A DNA stretch of 64,000 nucleotides. Origin: Dichomitus squalens LYAD-421 SS1. Its lineage: Eukaryota; Basidiomycota; Agaricomycetes; Polyporales; Polyporaceae. Shown here piece by piece: positions 46,708 through 58,746 of this stretch. Location of the stretch: contig NW_006766885.1 of NCBI RefSeq assembly GCF_000275845.1, positions 136,436 to 200,435 of the forward strand, given 5' to 3'. Position numbers and translations under genes: made by a program. A model generated the notes under the pieces. The model did no database searches. It saw nothing but the letters and a program-made list of their open reading frames with translations, and was not told the DNA's origin. Each line of letters begins with the position of its first letter. The first letter of the stretch is position 1.

Positions 46708-49700
46708 ATGAAGGACCTCAAACAGACGAAACTCTCCTTCGCATCCGTACCGAGAAAAAGCGACGCTACCTCCCGCCCCTTGAGTGGGACGACCTCTGCG
46801 TCCAAGGACATCCCAGCTAAGGCCCAGCGACGGCAAGGCTCGCTGCTCACAAAGGCACGATCACACTCCGGACACGCTGCTTTGGAATGCGTTGAGATCC
46901 CTCCGCCTCCGAAACGGAGCTCCCGCTTGAAAGCTGCCTCCAACGCTTCTACTCCTCTCAAACCATCTTCCTCGAAGACACCCATATCGGCTCAGGCCAT
47001 GGAGCCCTCGCTGAAGCGCAAGTTCTCTCCGCCCCCCGACGCGGACACCGAGTGCTCTCGAGAAGTCGTCCATCTGCCCCGCATTGCAGTCCAGCCAGCG
47101 TCCTCTCCCGCTACAGGTCAGTCTTCTCGCCAGCAGCGTCCTCTGATCCCAAAGGACAACAACTTGGTAGCCGGAGAAAACGACACAACTGTCCCATCTC
47201 GCAAGAAATTACGCCTTTCTTCCCCATCCTCTACTCTCACTCCACTCCCGCCAAGCTCACTCCACGACACGGAATCGGACGACATAGAGTTCGTCCCCAC
47301 GAGTCAGTCGGACGAACAAGAGCTCACTTTGCCTAGGATCCCCGTCGCGAAAGATCCGGCTGCAGTCCAGGAGAGCGTCGTCAAGTGGCGAAAGGAGACC
47401 TTGGCCGGCCCACCCAGCCAAGCCGACTCTGTCCAGTCCGATCCCTTCTACTCTCCATTCTCTGAGCTCAGCGAGGTGTCGATGGACGTCGAATTTGACC
47501 CCTTCCCTCCCTCCGAAGACGTGCTCGAGATGCCTGCCTACCAGAAACGACCTAGGGGTCACGAACTGCAGTACCCGCATACACCGTGCTCATCTTTGGC
47601 CACGCCGGCATCCCGGCCCGAAACCTCCGCTCTGCAGCGCAGCTCGAGCTCAATCCTTGATGCGTCTCCGTCGGAGGCGTTCTGCTCGTTGACGCCGCCT
47701 CCCTCGAGCGTTACGGACATGCCCCTTGAGGAAGTTCCTCAGGTAGAGCCAATGGACACAGAGAGCAAGACTAGGCAGCTCATCGCGGACATCAAGGCGC
47801 GCGCATACGCTGCAGCGCATTCAAGCCCGGAGCAGTCCGCGATCGATGTGGGCTCGCTGAGTGACTCTGAGTCGGAAAGTAGCGGCGAAGAGGACTTTGC
47901 CACCCTCATTGAGAAGGCGAAAGCCAAGAGCAGGACGCAAGTGTGGGTCGCTGGATTCCCTAGTCTCATCGAGGCGCATATACTGACCTCCTGTTGCCCC
48001 GGCGCCAGTACACCAGCCAAGGCCATTGCGCCGACACCCACGCCTGAGGTTACACAAAGATACTACCTCCGCCGCAACTCGCCTTCCTCCAAACCAAAGG
48101 CGCGGCCTACCACTCCCCCACCCGAGGGGCGCAAGCCGTCCAAGAATCCCATCGAGGTATTCCTGCGCGAGAAGAAGCGCGAGGAGCGGAACGGCACCGG
48201 GATGGCCGCGGTCCGCGCGGCAGAGAAGGACCTTGCCAATTCCAAGTCCGAGGCCGAGCAGCTCTCCGAGATGGAGGACGAGGAGGACGGCTCGAGCAGC
48301 GACGAGGACTGGGAGCGTGGGCTGGACCTGCTGCGGGACCACCGCAAGAGCAAATCCAAGACGAGTTCGCCCGTCATCGGGCCGTCGGGCTCGCATAGGT
48401 CGTCGCGCCGAAGTCGGGCTGGGACCTACGATGAGGACGAGGAGACGACGGCTGTCGGAGACATTCTGGCCAAGGATATGAAGGAGAACTTGGCGAAGGC
48501 GCTTGCGAAGCAGAACGAGCAGCCTGTTGGGGTGCCTCTATGGAGTCCCGTGGATGCAGCTGAACGTGATGCGAGCATGGACATGGAGTTCAGCCTTATC
48601 ATCCCTAGTGGTGATATCGACGTATCCGGAAACGCGATGTTGCAGCTCTTGATGCGCGCTACTAGGCAGAATGGTGCGTACCCGTCTTCGTTGTTGAGTA
48701 TATGCACCCTCACGTTTCCCTCGAACGTAGATATCAAACAAGCATTTGCCCTCTTATCGTCAGGGCTTGTGGGGCTCCTTGCCATGGCGCAGTATTCACT
48801 CATTGTGCCGTGGCTGGCTGACGTAGGTATGCCTACTCACATTCCGCGTCCTGCTCACGAAACGTACTGACATCTGACATTTAGCCTTTTCGGATGGCGA
48901 CTCATCGCTGCGCACCCTGGCATACACTCAGCTGATGCGTCTCGCCCCGCGAGCGGACTCTCGTCGGTCGGCACTAGACTTCTCATTTGTATTGCGCGTC
49001 TTGTGCCGTCTTGGGGCCTCCCCCACCGTTCTTGAAGAGCATGGGTGGTCAATACCTTCCGCACCGTTGTTAGGTGTACCCCTTCGTATAGAGGAGCGAG
49101 ATGAGATGTGCTATCGTCTCGCTTCCCTTGTTAACTCCTACGCCGAGTACGTTCCTTGACCGCACATTCGTCGTGTATGTGGAATGACTTACACACGCTC
49201 CTAGGTCCTTTGCCACTGAGGAGCTCAGCGATGTCCTACTTGCCATGGTATTGATCGGAATGGACCCTACAACTCCAGAGGGCGTCCGAATCGACATCCG
49301 AAAGGCTTGTGACAGTCTTGAGCAAGCGATGGACCTTGCGCAGCAAGTGGAGCTCGACGCATGCACAAAGCTCGTCACCTTCGGGAAGATCCTGTCACCT
49401 CCCACCCAAGCACTTCTCATGTCCTTCATACCCGGGACTTCCGCCTCAACTGTCCGCATGGCGCGATGCGTGGCGCGGTCTCTGCTCCTGGATACCACGC
49501 CGTCTCCAGCAGAGTACCAAAAGAACCTCCCGGACCTGTTGCCGGTAGTCGATCTTTTGGTGCCAGAGCCCGGCTCTTGTAAATCGTTCGACGTCGTTGG
49601 CAACATGGGCAAGGAGGGTTACCACGATGACCTCACGTGCAAGTTGTTCATACTCGGCCGCGTTCTTTCTGACGTCGACGAATACACCTTGGCCGAGAAG

Positions 49701-50051
49701 CAGGTGGTTCCAAAGGCGCGGATGTCCGAGCTGGAGGAGGGCGCTGACGGGGAAAGGGTACAAGAGAAAGAGCCAGAGCAGAAGTTGACCCTCCTTCAGC
49801 AAGTCTCGAGGTGCCTTGACCTACTTCATGGCAAGATCGGTACGTCTTTGTTGCTATCTGCGGTTCTCGTGTACATGTCCTGATCACCTTGAGTTCCAGT
49901 GGACACTCGTGCTGCTCACCTCGATCGCTCCCGCGCAAAGGCCGTGATTCAGCGTCTTTCGTTCCGCGTGCACTATCAGCGTGCAGCCACTCTAAAGGCC
50001 GGTACGGGCGACAAGTCGGATCTTCGCAGATACTTCCTCAAGTCCTCCTGA
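46708..50051 (+). CDS. Large nuclear protein of uncertain family, possible SLF2/Nse6-like (Smc5/6-associated)
   Basis: I do not recognise it with certainty. The N-terminal ~600 residues are rich in Ser, Pro and charged residues and presumably disordered. They open with KQTKLSFAS, which resembles PCNA-binding or related short motifs of genome-maintenance proteins, and include basic clusters like nuclear signals. The C-terminal ~400 residues (from about 48430) are folded, helical sequence without a known catalytic motif: MEFSLIIPSGDIDVSGNAML, QAFALLSSGLVGLLAMAQYS, LSDVLLAMVLIGMDPTTPEG, and an end with FRVHYQRAATLKAGTGDKSD LRRYFLKSS. The architecture (disordered N-terminus, alpha-solenoid C-terminus) resembles SLF2/Nse6 proteins of the Smc5/6 pathway with a CANIN domain, but this is a guess from layout. 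Introns fall near 48674-48731, after 48826 and near 49147-49205 and 49841-49899. The TGA is at 50049-50051. Confidence 0.6.
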
Positions 50052-50897
50052 GGGCCTGTGCAGCGCGCTATGTCTCGATCTGCCATCATTCACTCCTTTT
50101 TATCTGGTTCTCGGATGATGCCATGCAGGCAATTGTAATCGTGTTTTGTTCTTCTCCTACACTCGCAACGCGCCTAGATTACACAGTATCCCCCACACTG
50201 AATATCCCGCTAGAATATTGCGTTCACAACGCTTAATATCTTAGCGTATACCTGACTTGCTAGTGACACAGCCTATTCTTATCGTTTCTGCTTTGTTATG
50301 TGCCTGTTTGTAGTTCCGCTGGCTGTCCTTCGCTCTCCGTAGTTCGCATATGTATCGCACGGCGAGCATGTTGTCGGGACCTTCAAGAAACTCATTACAT
50401 ACTTTCAAAGCCGCAGTGGCTTGGCACAAGCAGTGTAATGGCTTGATGCACCGAAGCCTTGCGTTGCGACGAGCGACTGGTGTTCATCGGAATCGTTCAA
50501 GGCTTCTGATGCGTCCAGCGCCGTTATAAGGCCTATGTAGTCACTAGTGTGATCGGTATCCGGAAAGTTGCCACCGACTCTTCGCCCACGTTGGATCTGG
50601 GCCGGTACGCCGGCAGCCCGTCCGAACCGCCGCTGGCGGCTGAACAGCGTATACAGAAGCCGCAGGTCCGCAGCTGAGAGTAGTACAGTCTCAAAGAGTT
50701 ATGTAGTTCGTATAACCTGAGCTGACTATCACCATTGGGTACAGTCAGGGACCAATATCTATAAGTTAACCTCGACTCTAGATCACCCAATCTGACGCCA
50801 TCGTGGAGGAAGTGTGTGAATTCTGATCGCGCCGCATGCAAGGAGGTGCTACGTTGATGCAGTACTTGTGGACCCTCGCTGCGACCGCCAACTTCCA
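50052..50897. other. Intergenic region, 0.85 kb
   Basis: Holds the 3' flank of the preceding gene and the upstream region of the amidohydrolase gene. AT-richer than its surroundings near 50190-50300. No gene is supported. Confidence 0.4.
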
Positions 50898-53800
50898 ATG
50901 GACTCTGTCGCCCGCAAGGGGATGCAGACTGGACTTCCGGCTCTAATGGCGCCTCGCGTGGTGAAGGGCAAGAGCAGCATTGGACGCTCTCTCCTTGGTT
51001 TTCTTCTCCTCTTGGCGACTAGTTCCACTCTTTACCTCTCTTCAAGGCTTTTCAGCTTTCAAGATCGAGGCGTGGTCGTTCCTCTAGACGCGGAGTCTCT
51101 TCTAGCCAAGTGTCGCTCCTTGCACGTCAAACCTGGACCACATGTCGACTTTCACTCTCGTGCTCGGTCCGACAGGTATCAACCCGGCACGAAGGCCGTT
51201 TACATCCGCAATGCTACGATCTGGTCCGGCGATAGCAACGGCAAGGAAGTCTTGCACGGGGATGTCTTCCTTGATGACGGACTCATTAAAGCCACTGGGG
51301 ACGTTCCGAATGAGCTATTAGCTAACATTGGCGATGTGGTTGTGGTTGACGCGCAAGGGTAGGCCCGCTGTCTGCCAACGTGTCCGCTGGCATGCTGACG
51401 ATCTTTCATCAGTGCTTGGCTTACCCCCGGGTTGGTTTTCCCGTGCTTCACAGAGAGCCTGGGAGGCTGATATCGGACAGTATCGTTGATCTCCATTCTC
51501 ATCTCGGAGGATCGACGCCTGCTCTCCGTGGCTCCGACGATGACAATTCGTATAATGGACCAATAACTCCTTGGCTGCGACGCCTCGATGGCCTCAATAC
51601 TCATGACCTCGGTATGTAGCTCTGTGGGCGGTTCAATTCAGCTGAACGCCCCTAAGGCGCAATCAGGTTATGAGAGTTCCATCTCTGGTGGGGTGACTAC
51701 GTCCCTGGTTCTCCCTGGTTCGCTCAATGCCATTGGTAGGCTTACCTTCAGTATATGTGAATCAGTATTAAGTTGACTGTTCCTCCTGTAGGCGGACAGG
51801 GATTAGTCATGAAGTTGCGGCCGACGAAGGAGCGCTCGCCTACTTCTATGCTGCTTGACCCGTACCTGGGGTTCAATGGCACAGACCATTCCCCTGAGGC
51901 CGCTCGTCATTGGGGGCATATGAAGTCGGCTTCTATTATGTCTGATGAGAAGATCGATCCGCTGATCACTACTCACTCATAGACACGCCTGTGGTAAGCG
52001 AGAACCTATGCTCAAGACACCTGGGTACTCAGTAGACTCTTTGGAAAGGCGAGAACCCTAAATATTATAGGGATACTCGTATGGACTCTGTCTGGCTGAC
52101 TCGCCAAGCGTATGTGTATTTCTGTCCTCATGTGAAATGTCTTTTCAAATGGTGACGCCACGGTCAGATACGATACTGCTCGGAGCATCAAAGTTGCCCA
52201 GGATGACTATTGTGAGAAGGCTCTATCAGGCGACTGGAGCTCTTTGCGTTCCCGGCAGTTCCCGGACAGCTTGCAGTGGCAGCCCCTTATCGACGTACTT
52301 CGAGGCAAAATCAAGGTAGAGCCACTCATACATATATCCTCTGCAGAACCATGCCTCATAGAGTGATTAGGTGCAAACTCATTGCTACGAGGCAACTGAC
52401 ATCGACAACTTCGTCCGCGTCAGTCTGAAACAGGTTATGTATCAATTCGGTGTTGATCAGGGTTGAATCCCATTCCAGTTATCCAACGAATTCCAATTCG
52501 AAGTTGCGGCCTTCCACCATGCTCATGAGGCCTGGTTGATTCCCGATGTGCTCAGGCGCGCCTATGGAAGTGCGTCCCTCCCTTTTATCTGCTCGGTGTC
52601 AAGACAAAGTGACCGCAACATGACATTGCAGAGAAGCCCCCTGCGCTCGCTATCTTTTCGACATTTGCAAGGTACATGAGCTACCCTTACAAGCGAATAC
52701 AACGAGATGTTCATTTCCTTTCGTCAGGTATAAGCGTGAGGCTTATCTGCATTCCGAGTTTGCTCCCCGGGTGCTTGCCGACGAGGGATTCGATGTTGTC
52801 ATGAAGGCAAGTCAGCGTCCTCGAGGCTCCCCGCTGGCTGTTCTCAATGGCAATCACACAGTCGGACCACTCTGCCATCCCCTCTCGTAATCTGCTTGCT
52901 GAGGCTGCGATGGCGCACTACTGGGGTCTACCTGAGAACATCGCCTTAGCTTCCGTCATCAGCACTCCAGCAAGGATCCTTGGCCTCGATCACCGCATCG
53001 GATTCATCAGAGAAGGTCAGGCAGAAATGCTTCTGCCTTGTTTCAGAAACTGATGCAGGGGGTGTAGGCTATGACGCAGGTACTGTTCCTGTCACATCAA
53101 AATGGTCTCTCCTCTCCACTCATACTCATGATCCGGGAAGATGTTGTCCTGTGGGACAGCCATCCGCTTTCTCTGGGGGCGACGCCTACTCAGGTCATCA
53201 TCGATGGCATTCTCCAGATCTCTCATCCGCACACAGTGGTCAAACCCGCCTCGCATCAGCAGGCCCCCTCTGCGCCGAACTGGGACCGCGAGACTGCGCA
53301 GGCCCTCGAGTACAATGGCCTACCACCTCTTGAGCCGAGACATCGCGACCAGTCTGTTATCTTCACCAACGTCTCCCACTTCTGGTCGCCAACAGCGGAA
53401 TCTGTTATCGATCTCCTGGCAGAATCAGCGGGGGCCAACTCTCAGCCGTCTGGCATCGTGGTCGTACAGGGCGGTAGAGTAGTATGCTTCGGCCGCAACT
53501 CTTCATGCGATGTGTATCATTCCCTTCCCGATGCAGAGACCATCAGCCTACAGGGAGGCGCGATCCAGCCTGCACTCGTAGCTTACGGCACAGGTCTGGG
53601 GCTGACGGAGATCGCATACGAAGCCTCCACGTCAGATGGATATATCACAGACCCATTGGACAGCCAGCCGCCTCTGTTTGGTCCTGGGGGGTACATCGCG
53701 AAGGCCGTGGACGGTCTCCAGTTTGGTACGCGTGATGCATTGCTCGCATACCGTGCGGGAGTCACCGTCAGCGTCACCTCCCCGTCGCATCAGTCCTGGC

Positions 53801-54837
53801 TCAGTGGGTTGAGCACAGCATTCTCGCTCGGGGCACCGCACAAGCTTGACCGCGGGGCCGTTGTCAGTGACGTCGTTGCTGTTCACGTCTCGCTTTCCCA
53901 TGGGGATTCCGAGCCGAGCGTGAGCACCAAAATTGGCGCGTTGAGGCGGTTGTTGACACAGGAAGTCAAAGGCGATGTAGGAGAGTGGTTCCAGAAGGTG
54001 GCGAACGTGCGTTTTACCCTGTCGAAATCCTCACGTGGTGTCAGGCTGCTGAATATACGGCATAGGGATCGCTGCCGCTGATCATCAATGTCGGAAGTGC
54101 GGACATCATCGCTACTCTAGTGTCGTTGAAAAAAGAGGTCGAAACCAAGACGGGTACTCCGTTCACACTTACTATAGCGGGTGCTACGGAGGCCCATCTA
54201 GTTGCGGATGAGCTCGCAGAAGCGAGGATTGGCGTTATTGTGACCCCAACTAGATCCTATGTACGTATACGTGCCCCATACACTGTTGTATAGCTTCTGA
54301 CCTCGTTTCTAGCCCTATACTTGGGACGAGAGACGAACGTCAGCGACGGGATTCCTTTTTGCATTTTGCTGCTTCTGACTTGTACTTCAGGCTACCTGGA
54401 CCTCCGATGAGCGCAGACAGTCTCATTGGATACCTGGTCAAACGCGGTATCACCGTCGGCGTTGGTCCCCGCGGTATCGGGGCGCTCGGTCATCCTGGAG
54501 TACCCGAGATGGCCAACTCTCGCGCACGTAATCTGCGATTCGACATTGGAGAGGTACGACTCCATTCGGAACTTCTCCGCTCATGCCCTCACTTCTACTC
54601 TCAATCAAGGCAATGCTAGATTCAGGAGTCCTATCGAAAGAAGCAGCGCTTGCCTTGGCGACTGTGAACCTAGAAAAGCTCTTAGGCCTCGATTACCATG
54701 GCCAGCAGCATGATTTGGTTGCCACAGCCAACGGCGGTCTCCTAGGCTACGAAGGAAAGGTCTTAGCAGTCATTTCGCCTAGACGCGAGCTCGTGGATGT
54801 CTTCTCTACTGACGATGTGGTAGCTCCTGTAAAATGA
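50898..54837 (+). CDS. Membrane-anchored two-domain amidohydrolase (CE9/imidazolonepropionase-like), second domain degenerate
   Basis: Predicted metal-dependent amidohydrolase of the group often labelled carbohydrate esterase family 9 in basidiomycetes; substrate unknown. The ATG at 50898 is followed by a membrane segment near residues 30-50 (GRSLLGFLLLLATSSTLYLS S), so the enzyme is probably a type II membrane or secreted protein. Domain 1: KAVYIRNATIWSG, an 18-base exon (51413-51430) completing GAWLTPG, then IVDLHSHLGG with the HxH metal motif, VAAFHHAHEAW, SDHSAIPSRNLL and ILGLDHRIGFIREG. Domain 2 repeats the same order (SVIFTNVSHFWS, VVVQGGRVVCFGRNS, SLQGGAIQPALVAYGTGLGL, ALATVNLEKLLGLDYH), but the HxH position reads ALVAYG, so its metal site is lost. 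More than ten short introns; some internal edges (51600-53100, 54080-54330) are uncertain. It ends at the TGA at 54835-54837. Confidence 0.75.
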
Positions 54838-54865
54838 GATCACCTGAAGATGTAGATCGGTGAGC

Positions 54866-57662
54866 ATGATTCGGAACAATACAGCCGTACCACAACCGTA
54901 ACAGGACTTGCACCCATGGGATGTCTGAGTGTATACCTATGAGATGATCCTATCAGGCCAGCAGGCAGTGCGGATCTCTCGTCCCCCAAAGCTTCAGCTG
55001 CTGATAAACTGGATGACCTACCTCTGCTTCTGAAACATCTTGACAGCACAGCGCGGCCTGGGAATATCATTGACTGCCACAGTTGTGTTCATCACGAAGC
55101 GTCGCGACATGAACGGCGCATCTGCCTTCGTTGCCAGACTACAAACTGACTGTTCTCATGCCACATGCAGTACACCGCTCAGGTATAAAGTCAGACATGT
55201 TACAATCATACCACGCTATAATGATAACCACCTCTTGGGATGTCTTCGCCAAGTAACTCTTCAGTCTGGATCACAGATGTCTCTTCTGCCCCCTTCTTGG
55301 ACTCAATGCTGAAGGCGAGTAAAGCGATGCGTGAATTTCTCCTCGTATCGTGCAACTGACTTGCTTGTGTCGTCAAATCTCTCTAGTCCTCTGAAGTCGA
55401 CAATTACTCCGCATCCGAATATGACGATGTTTCCACGTTGGTTGGAGTGCGTCGTTTCTTCTTTCACGATCTCAAACGACCATGCTTATGTACTCTCACT
55501 CTATCAAGGATCGTTCAGATGTCCTGGTCGATCCATCGGACCAAGCCGAATCTCTTCCGCACCCTGCATCATTTGACTGTCTTGGTGGTGTGTTTTCAAT
55601 TACCTCACCTCTCAGCTGTAACTTCTAAGAACGAGATCCATCTCATACACACCTTCTGGCGCCGATTCGGAAATAGACTCTAGCTCGACTACGCCACACG
55701 ATGATGGCGATGGAGATCTCGGAGCATTTGTCGAGTTCGAGTTGCAAGATGTTTCCCCCAAAGGTGTATCGGACGCCAGCTCTCTTCGCTCCCCGGAGGA
55801 ATACGATAATTCCATCTCAAGCGGGCGTCAGTCCAGCGCGACACTACGCGACGATGAGGTCTGCGAATGCTATACCAGACGGATCAAGGGGTGGAGCTTC
55901 CGGAAGGAAATGACAGACGGCTCCAACGTCAACACTGTCCCGCCTAGTATACACGAGCTTTGGCGACACCAGTACTTGGGCAGGTTCAAAGTTGAGAAGC
56001 GGTGGAGAGAAGGTAAGCCACGAAGTCTTATAGTATACGCGTGATACACTCACTGGCGAGTTGTACATACCCTTAGGACCTTCGAAAGCACTCACCCAGC
56101 GCATCAATGTCCGTCAGATCGCCAACCCGCTCCCGCGCGGGAACACGAAAGACGGTCCACACTCCGTCATCCATAGGCATTCCCGAGTTGTCGCATTCTC
56201 TATCTTCCGCAAATACGGTCTCTTTGAACGTGCGCACAAGCCTGGTGGGACGTCGTTCCATGTGCACTCCAGCCAGGCCATCTTGCTTGCGACGACGGAC
56301 GTACAGGCGAAGGGCACAGGCAGGTCGAGTCAACCTGGTGTATCAGACTCAATCAACCAGGCTGCCAGCCCCGGTGGCTTCATTTTGAACGGCGCAAGGC
56401 GAGCTGCGATCAGCCGAATCATGGAGGCAGAGAGTCCAATACGACGGCCGTACACGACGTCCCCAATCTCTATGTCGACCTCTCCCACCGTCGCTTCTCC
56501 ACCGGACACATCTACGGACTCCGCTACCTTTACAATCGCAGCGTCTGGCGGTACAATCTGTCCCCGGCTCACTCTCGATGCGTCGATTACTCCTTATGAT
56601 GGGCTTCCGCCACCAGTGACGCAAAATGGTCTCGGTGAAGAGGGCATGGATCTCGAGGACAGCAAGACACGACGCTCGAGGACGTCGCATGCTGAGGCTT
56701 TTGCGACCCTTGGCTTGGAAAGCATCGCATCTATCCGTCGGAGCTCTAGAAACTACGTCGAGCACGAGCACTCCGGTGGAGGCGGGATCCTAGAGAGGAT
56801 CGCACGCCGTATACGAGGCAGCAATTTCGGCGCCAGGGGCAAACCTGTAGGCCCCTTACCGTATCCGCTCTTCCGCTCTACACTGCCGCCTTGGGTCACT
56901 CTAGCGCCTCGCTCCAAGCAGGAGGAACGCGAGAGATTCCTCCGAAACCTCAACGAAATTGTCAAGGGCGTCGATTTGTTCCGGCATATTCCTGCCGACG
57001 CATTCCGGATGCTGCTCCCCCTCTGGCCCTGCGACACAGATGAGTTCTCTACACTCGCTAGAGTGGACGGCTCCAAGTACATTCGACCCGTCGAGGAGCG
57101 CCAGTATCTCATCGTTTATTACGTGCCCTTCGACGACTGCGGGGACAAGGGAACACAAGGTGACACTAACAGCAAACTCCCTCGGGCCGATTCGCTAACG
57201 ATCCCTACTTTCATAGCGTCAGAGACGAAGAGGATCCCAAGGTCTGCATTTCGGGTGTGCGCTCGCCTAGTCTCCCGTGAGGACTTCCTCGGAACCGACG
57301 TTCGTCTGCCGAGCGAAGGTTTAGCAATCACAGGCCCTATGGCCGAAGCTATGGCAGCTCTTCCTCCCGCTTCGATCCGTGAGCAGCACCCTGGCGACGT
57401 TGTCATTGGGGTGTGCTCCGGGAAAGAGAAGGAAGTCGAGTTCCTTCCGGAGGGTCTTGTCTCCATTGGTCTCGCCATGGCGATAGAGGAAAATCGACCG
57501 CCTCGGCCGCCGTTGCCCCTGCATGAAGAGGGGATGATGGACGAGGTTAGCCCAACTTACACGCTCACGCCCATCGGACGCGCGGCGGTCGAGATGGCTT
57601 GGCTAGGTTGCCTTGCAATCACGTTCTTGGACGTTCCTTCCCCTCAGGCTGTGACAACTTGA
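54866..57662 (+). CDS. Unrecognised basidiomycete protein, about 800 residues
   Basis: I do not recognise a family. An ATG at 54866 opens a 32-base exon (54866-54897) whose splice to 54957 is in frame and gives MIRNNTAVPQPPAGSADLSS, then KLDDLPLLLKHLDSTARPGN and CHSCVHHEASRHERRIC, a Cys/His-rich stretch. Middle exons near 55260-55570 (VWITDVSSAPFLDSMLKA; DVLVDPSDQAESLPHPASFD) are separated by short introns that I could place only tentatively. The large last exon from about 56075 to the TGA at 57660-57662 holds conserved-looking blocks (RVVAFSIFRKYGLFERAHKP, PLFRSTLPPWVTLAPRSKQE, RHIPADAFRMLLPLWPCDTD, ERQYLIVYYVPFDDCG, FRVCARLVSREDF, TLTPIGRAAVEMAWLGCLAI) broken by disordered segments. No signal peptide or membrane anchor at the start. 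It begins only 28 bases after the stop of the amidohydrolase gene. Confidence 0.65.
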
Positions 57663-58746
57663 AGGCGGTGCATGCACGTCACGACGGACTCTCTGACATG
57701 GCGCGTTCTGACAATCAATCGCCCCCTACGGTGTACAATGTCCTGGGCCTTGGAACAGCGCTTGTCGTGCGGTCTCTTTCCATACAAGACAATCTACTCT
57801 CAGGTACTCACGCCCACCCAGTACCGTATACGTATGCTTCGACTGTGCTTCACGTAGTAATGATACTCACTGTTCACGAACATCCCGCCTCGTCCCTTCT
57901 CCCCATCCTCACACTTCTGCAATATCGAGTTCGGGTTTGAGACCCATCATGGCCTGAGCCTTGACTGCTATCAACATCTATCTTCGAACGCCTGTTTTCC
58001 GTTTGGTCGCCTGCATGTATAGGGGTTGTTTATGAAGCAGAGGCGGGCAGGCGGTGGGTGCAGCACAATTGAGGAACAATTAGAGATCTGCGTATCAAGT
58101 AGGGCGTCCATCCGCTTCAAGGTGTAACTGAATCTTCTGCTTGCGCAAAGGCGACTCGTTTTGCTCAGAAAATCGGTTGAGGATGTCGAAACAAGTGTAA
58201 GATTAAGAGTCTCAGATGTCAGAGCGATGCGTCAGGAAGAGAGCGCGGACTCGGGGTTTTGCAAAATTTCCGAATCTTGCAAACCCCCAGCCTGGCAAGG
58301 GATGCTGCCAGACTTCGGACTCACCAGATGGTCGAAATACTTCGAGGCTACAAATGTCCCTTGGCGCATGGCAAGTAGACGAAGGCCGACTGACAAGCGG
58401 TTCGGGAAGCGCCACACGGCAACAGCCGACAGCTACATACACCTCTTATGCATTTGTGCAGCGTTACTCTCTCTCTTCCGTTCGCTGACTTTTCATCTCT
58501 GAACGTCCTATTCAGCTGCAAACTCAGATCTTCCATCAGCGTAGTGTTGACGTAGCGGGGAGGATATTCCACGGTGAGAACATTCGCGAAGATGCGAAAT
58601 TCGGGGCGACCACTAACTATAGCGGGTTGGGCGTGGGCGGCTGCACAGCTCGCTCGACCCTCACACCTCTCTCCACTCAATACCCAGGGCTGGGCCCGTC
58701 TTTCCGATCCTCTTTCCAAGACCGAGCTCGCTGTCTCACGTCCACC
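57663..58746. other. Intergenic region, 1.1 kb
   Basis: Contains the 3' flank of the preceding gene and the upstream region of the PL14-like gene. Several open frames overlap each other on both strands at 58160-58720 but show no protein-like signature. No gene is supported. Confidence 0.4.

Noticed and set aside
47940..48010. Intron in the SLF2-like gene between CAA and TACACC
   Set aside because: GT and AG sites are present, but splicing them shifts the frame, while the unspliced sequence stays open; the frame was kept continuous.
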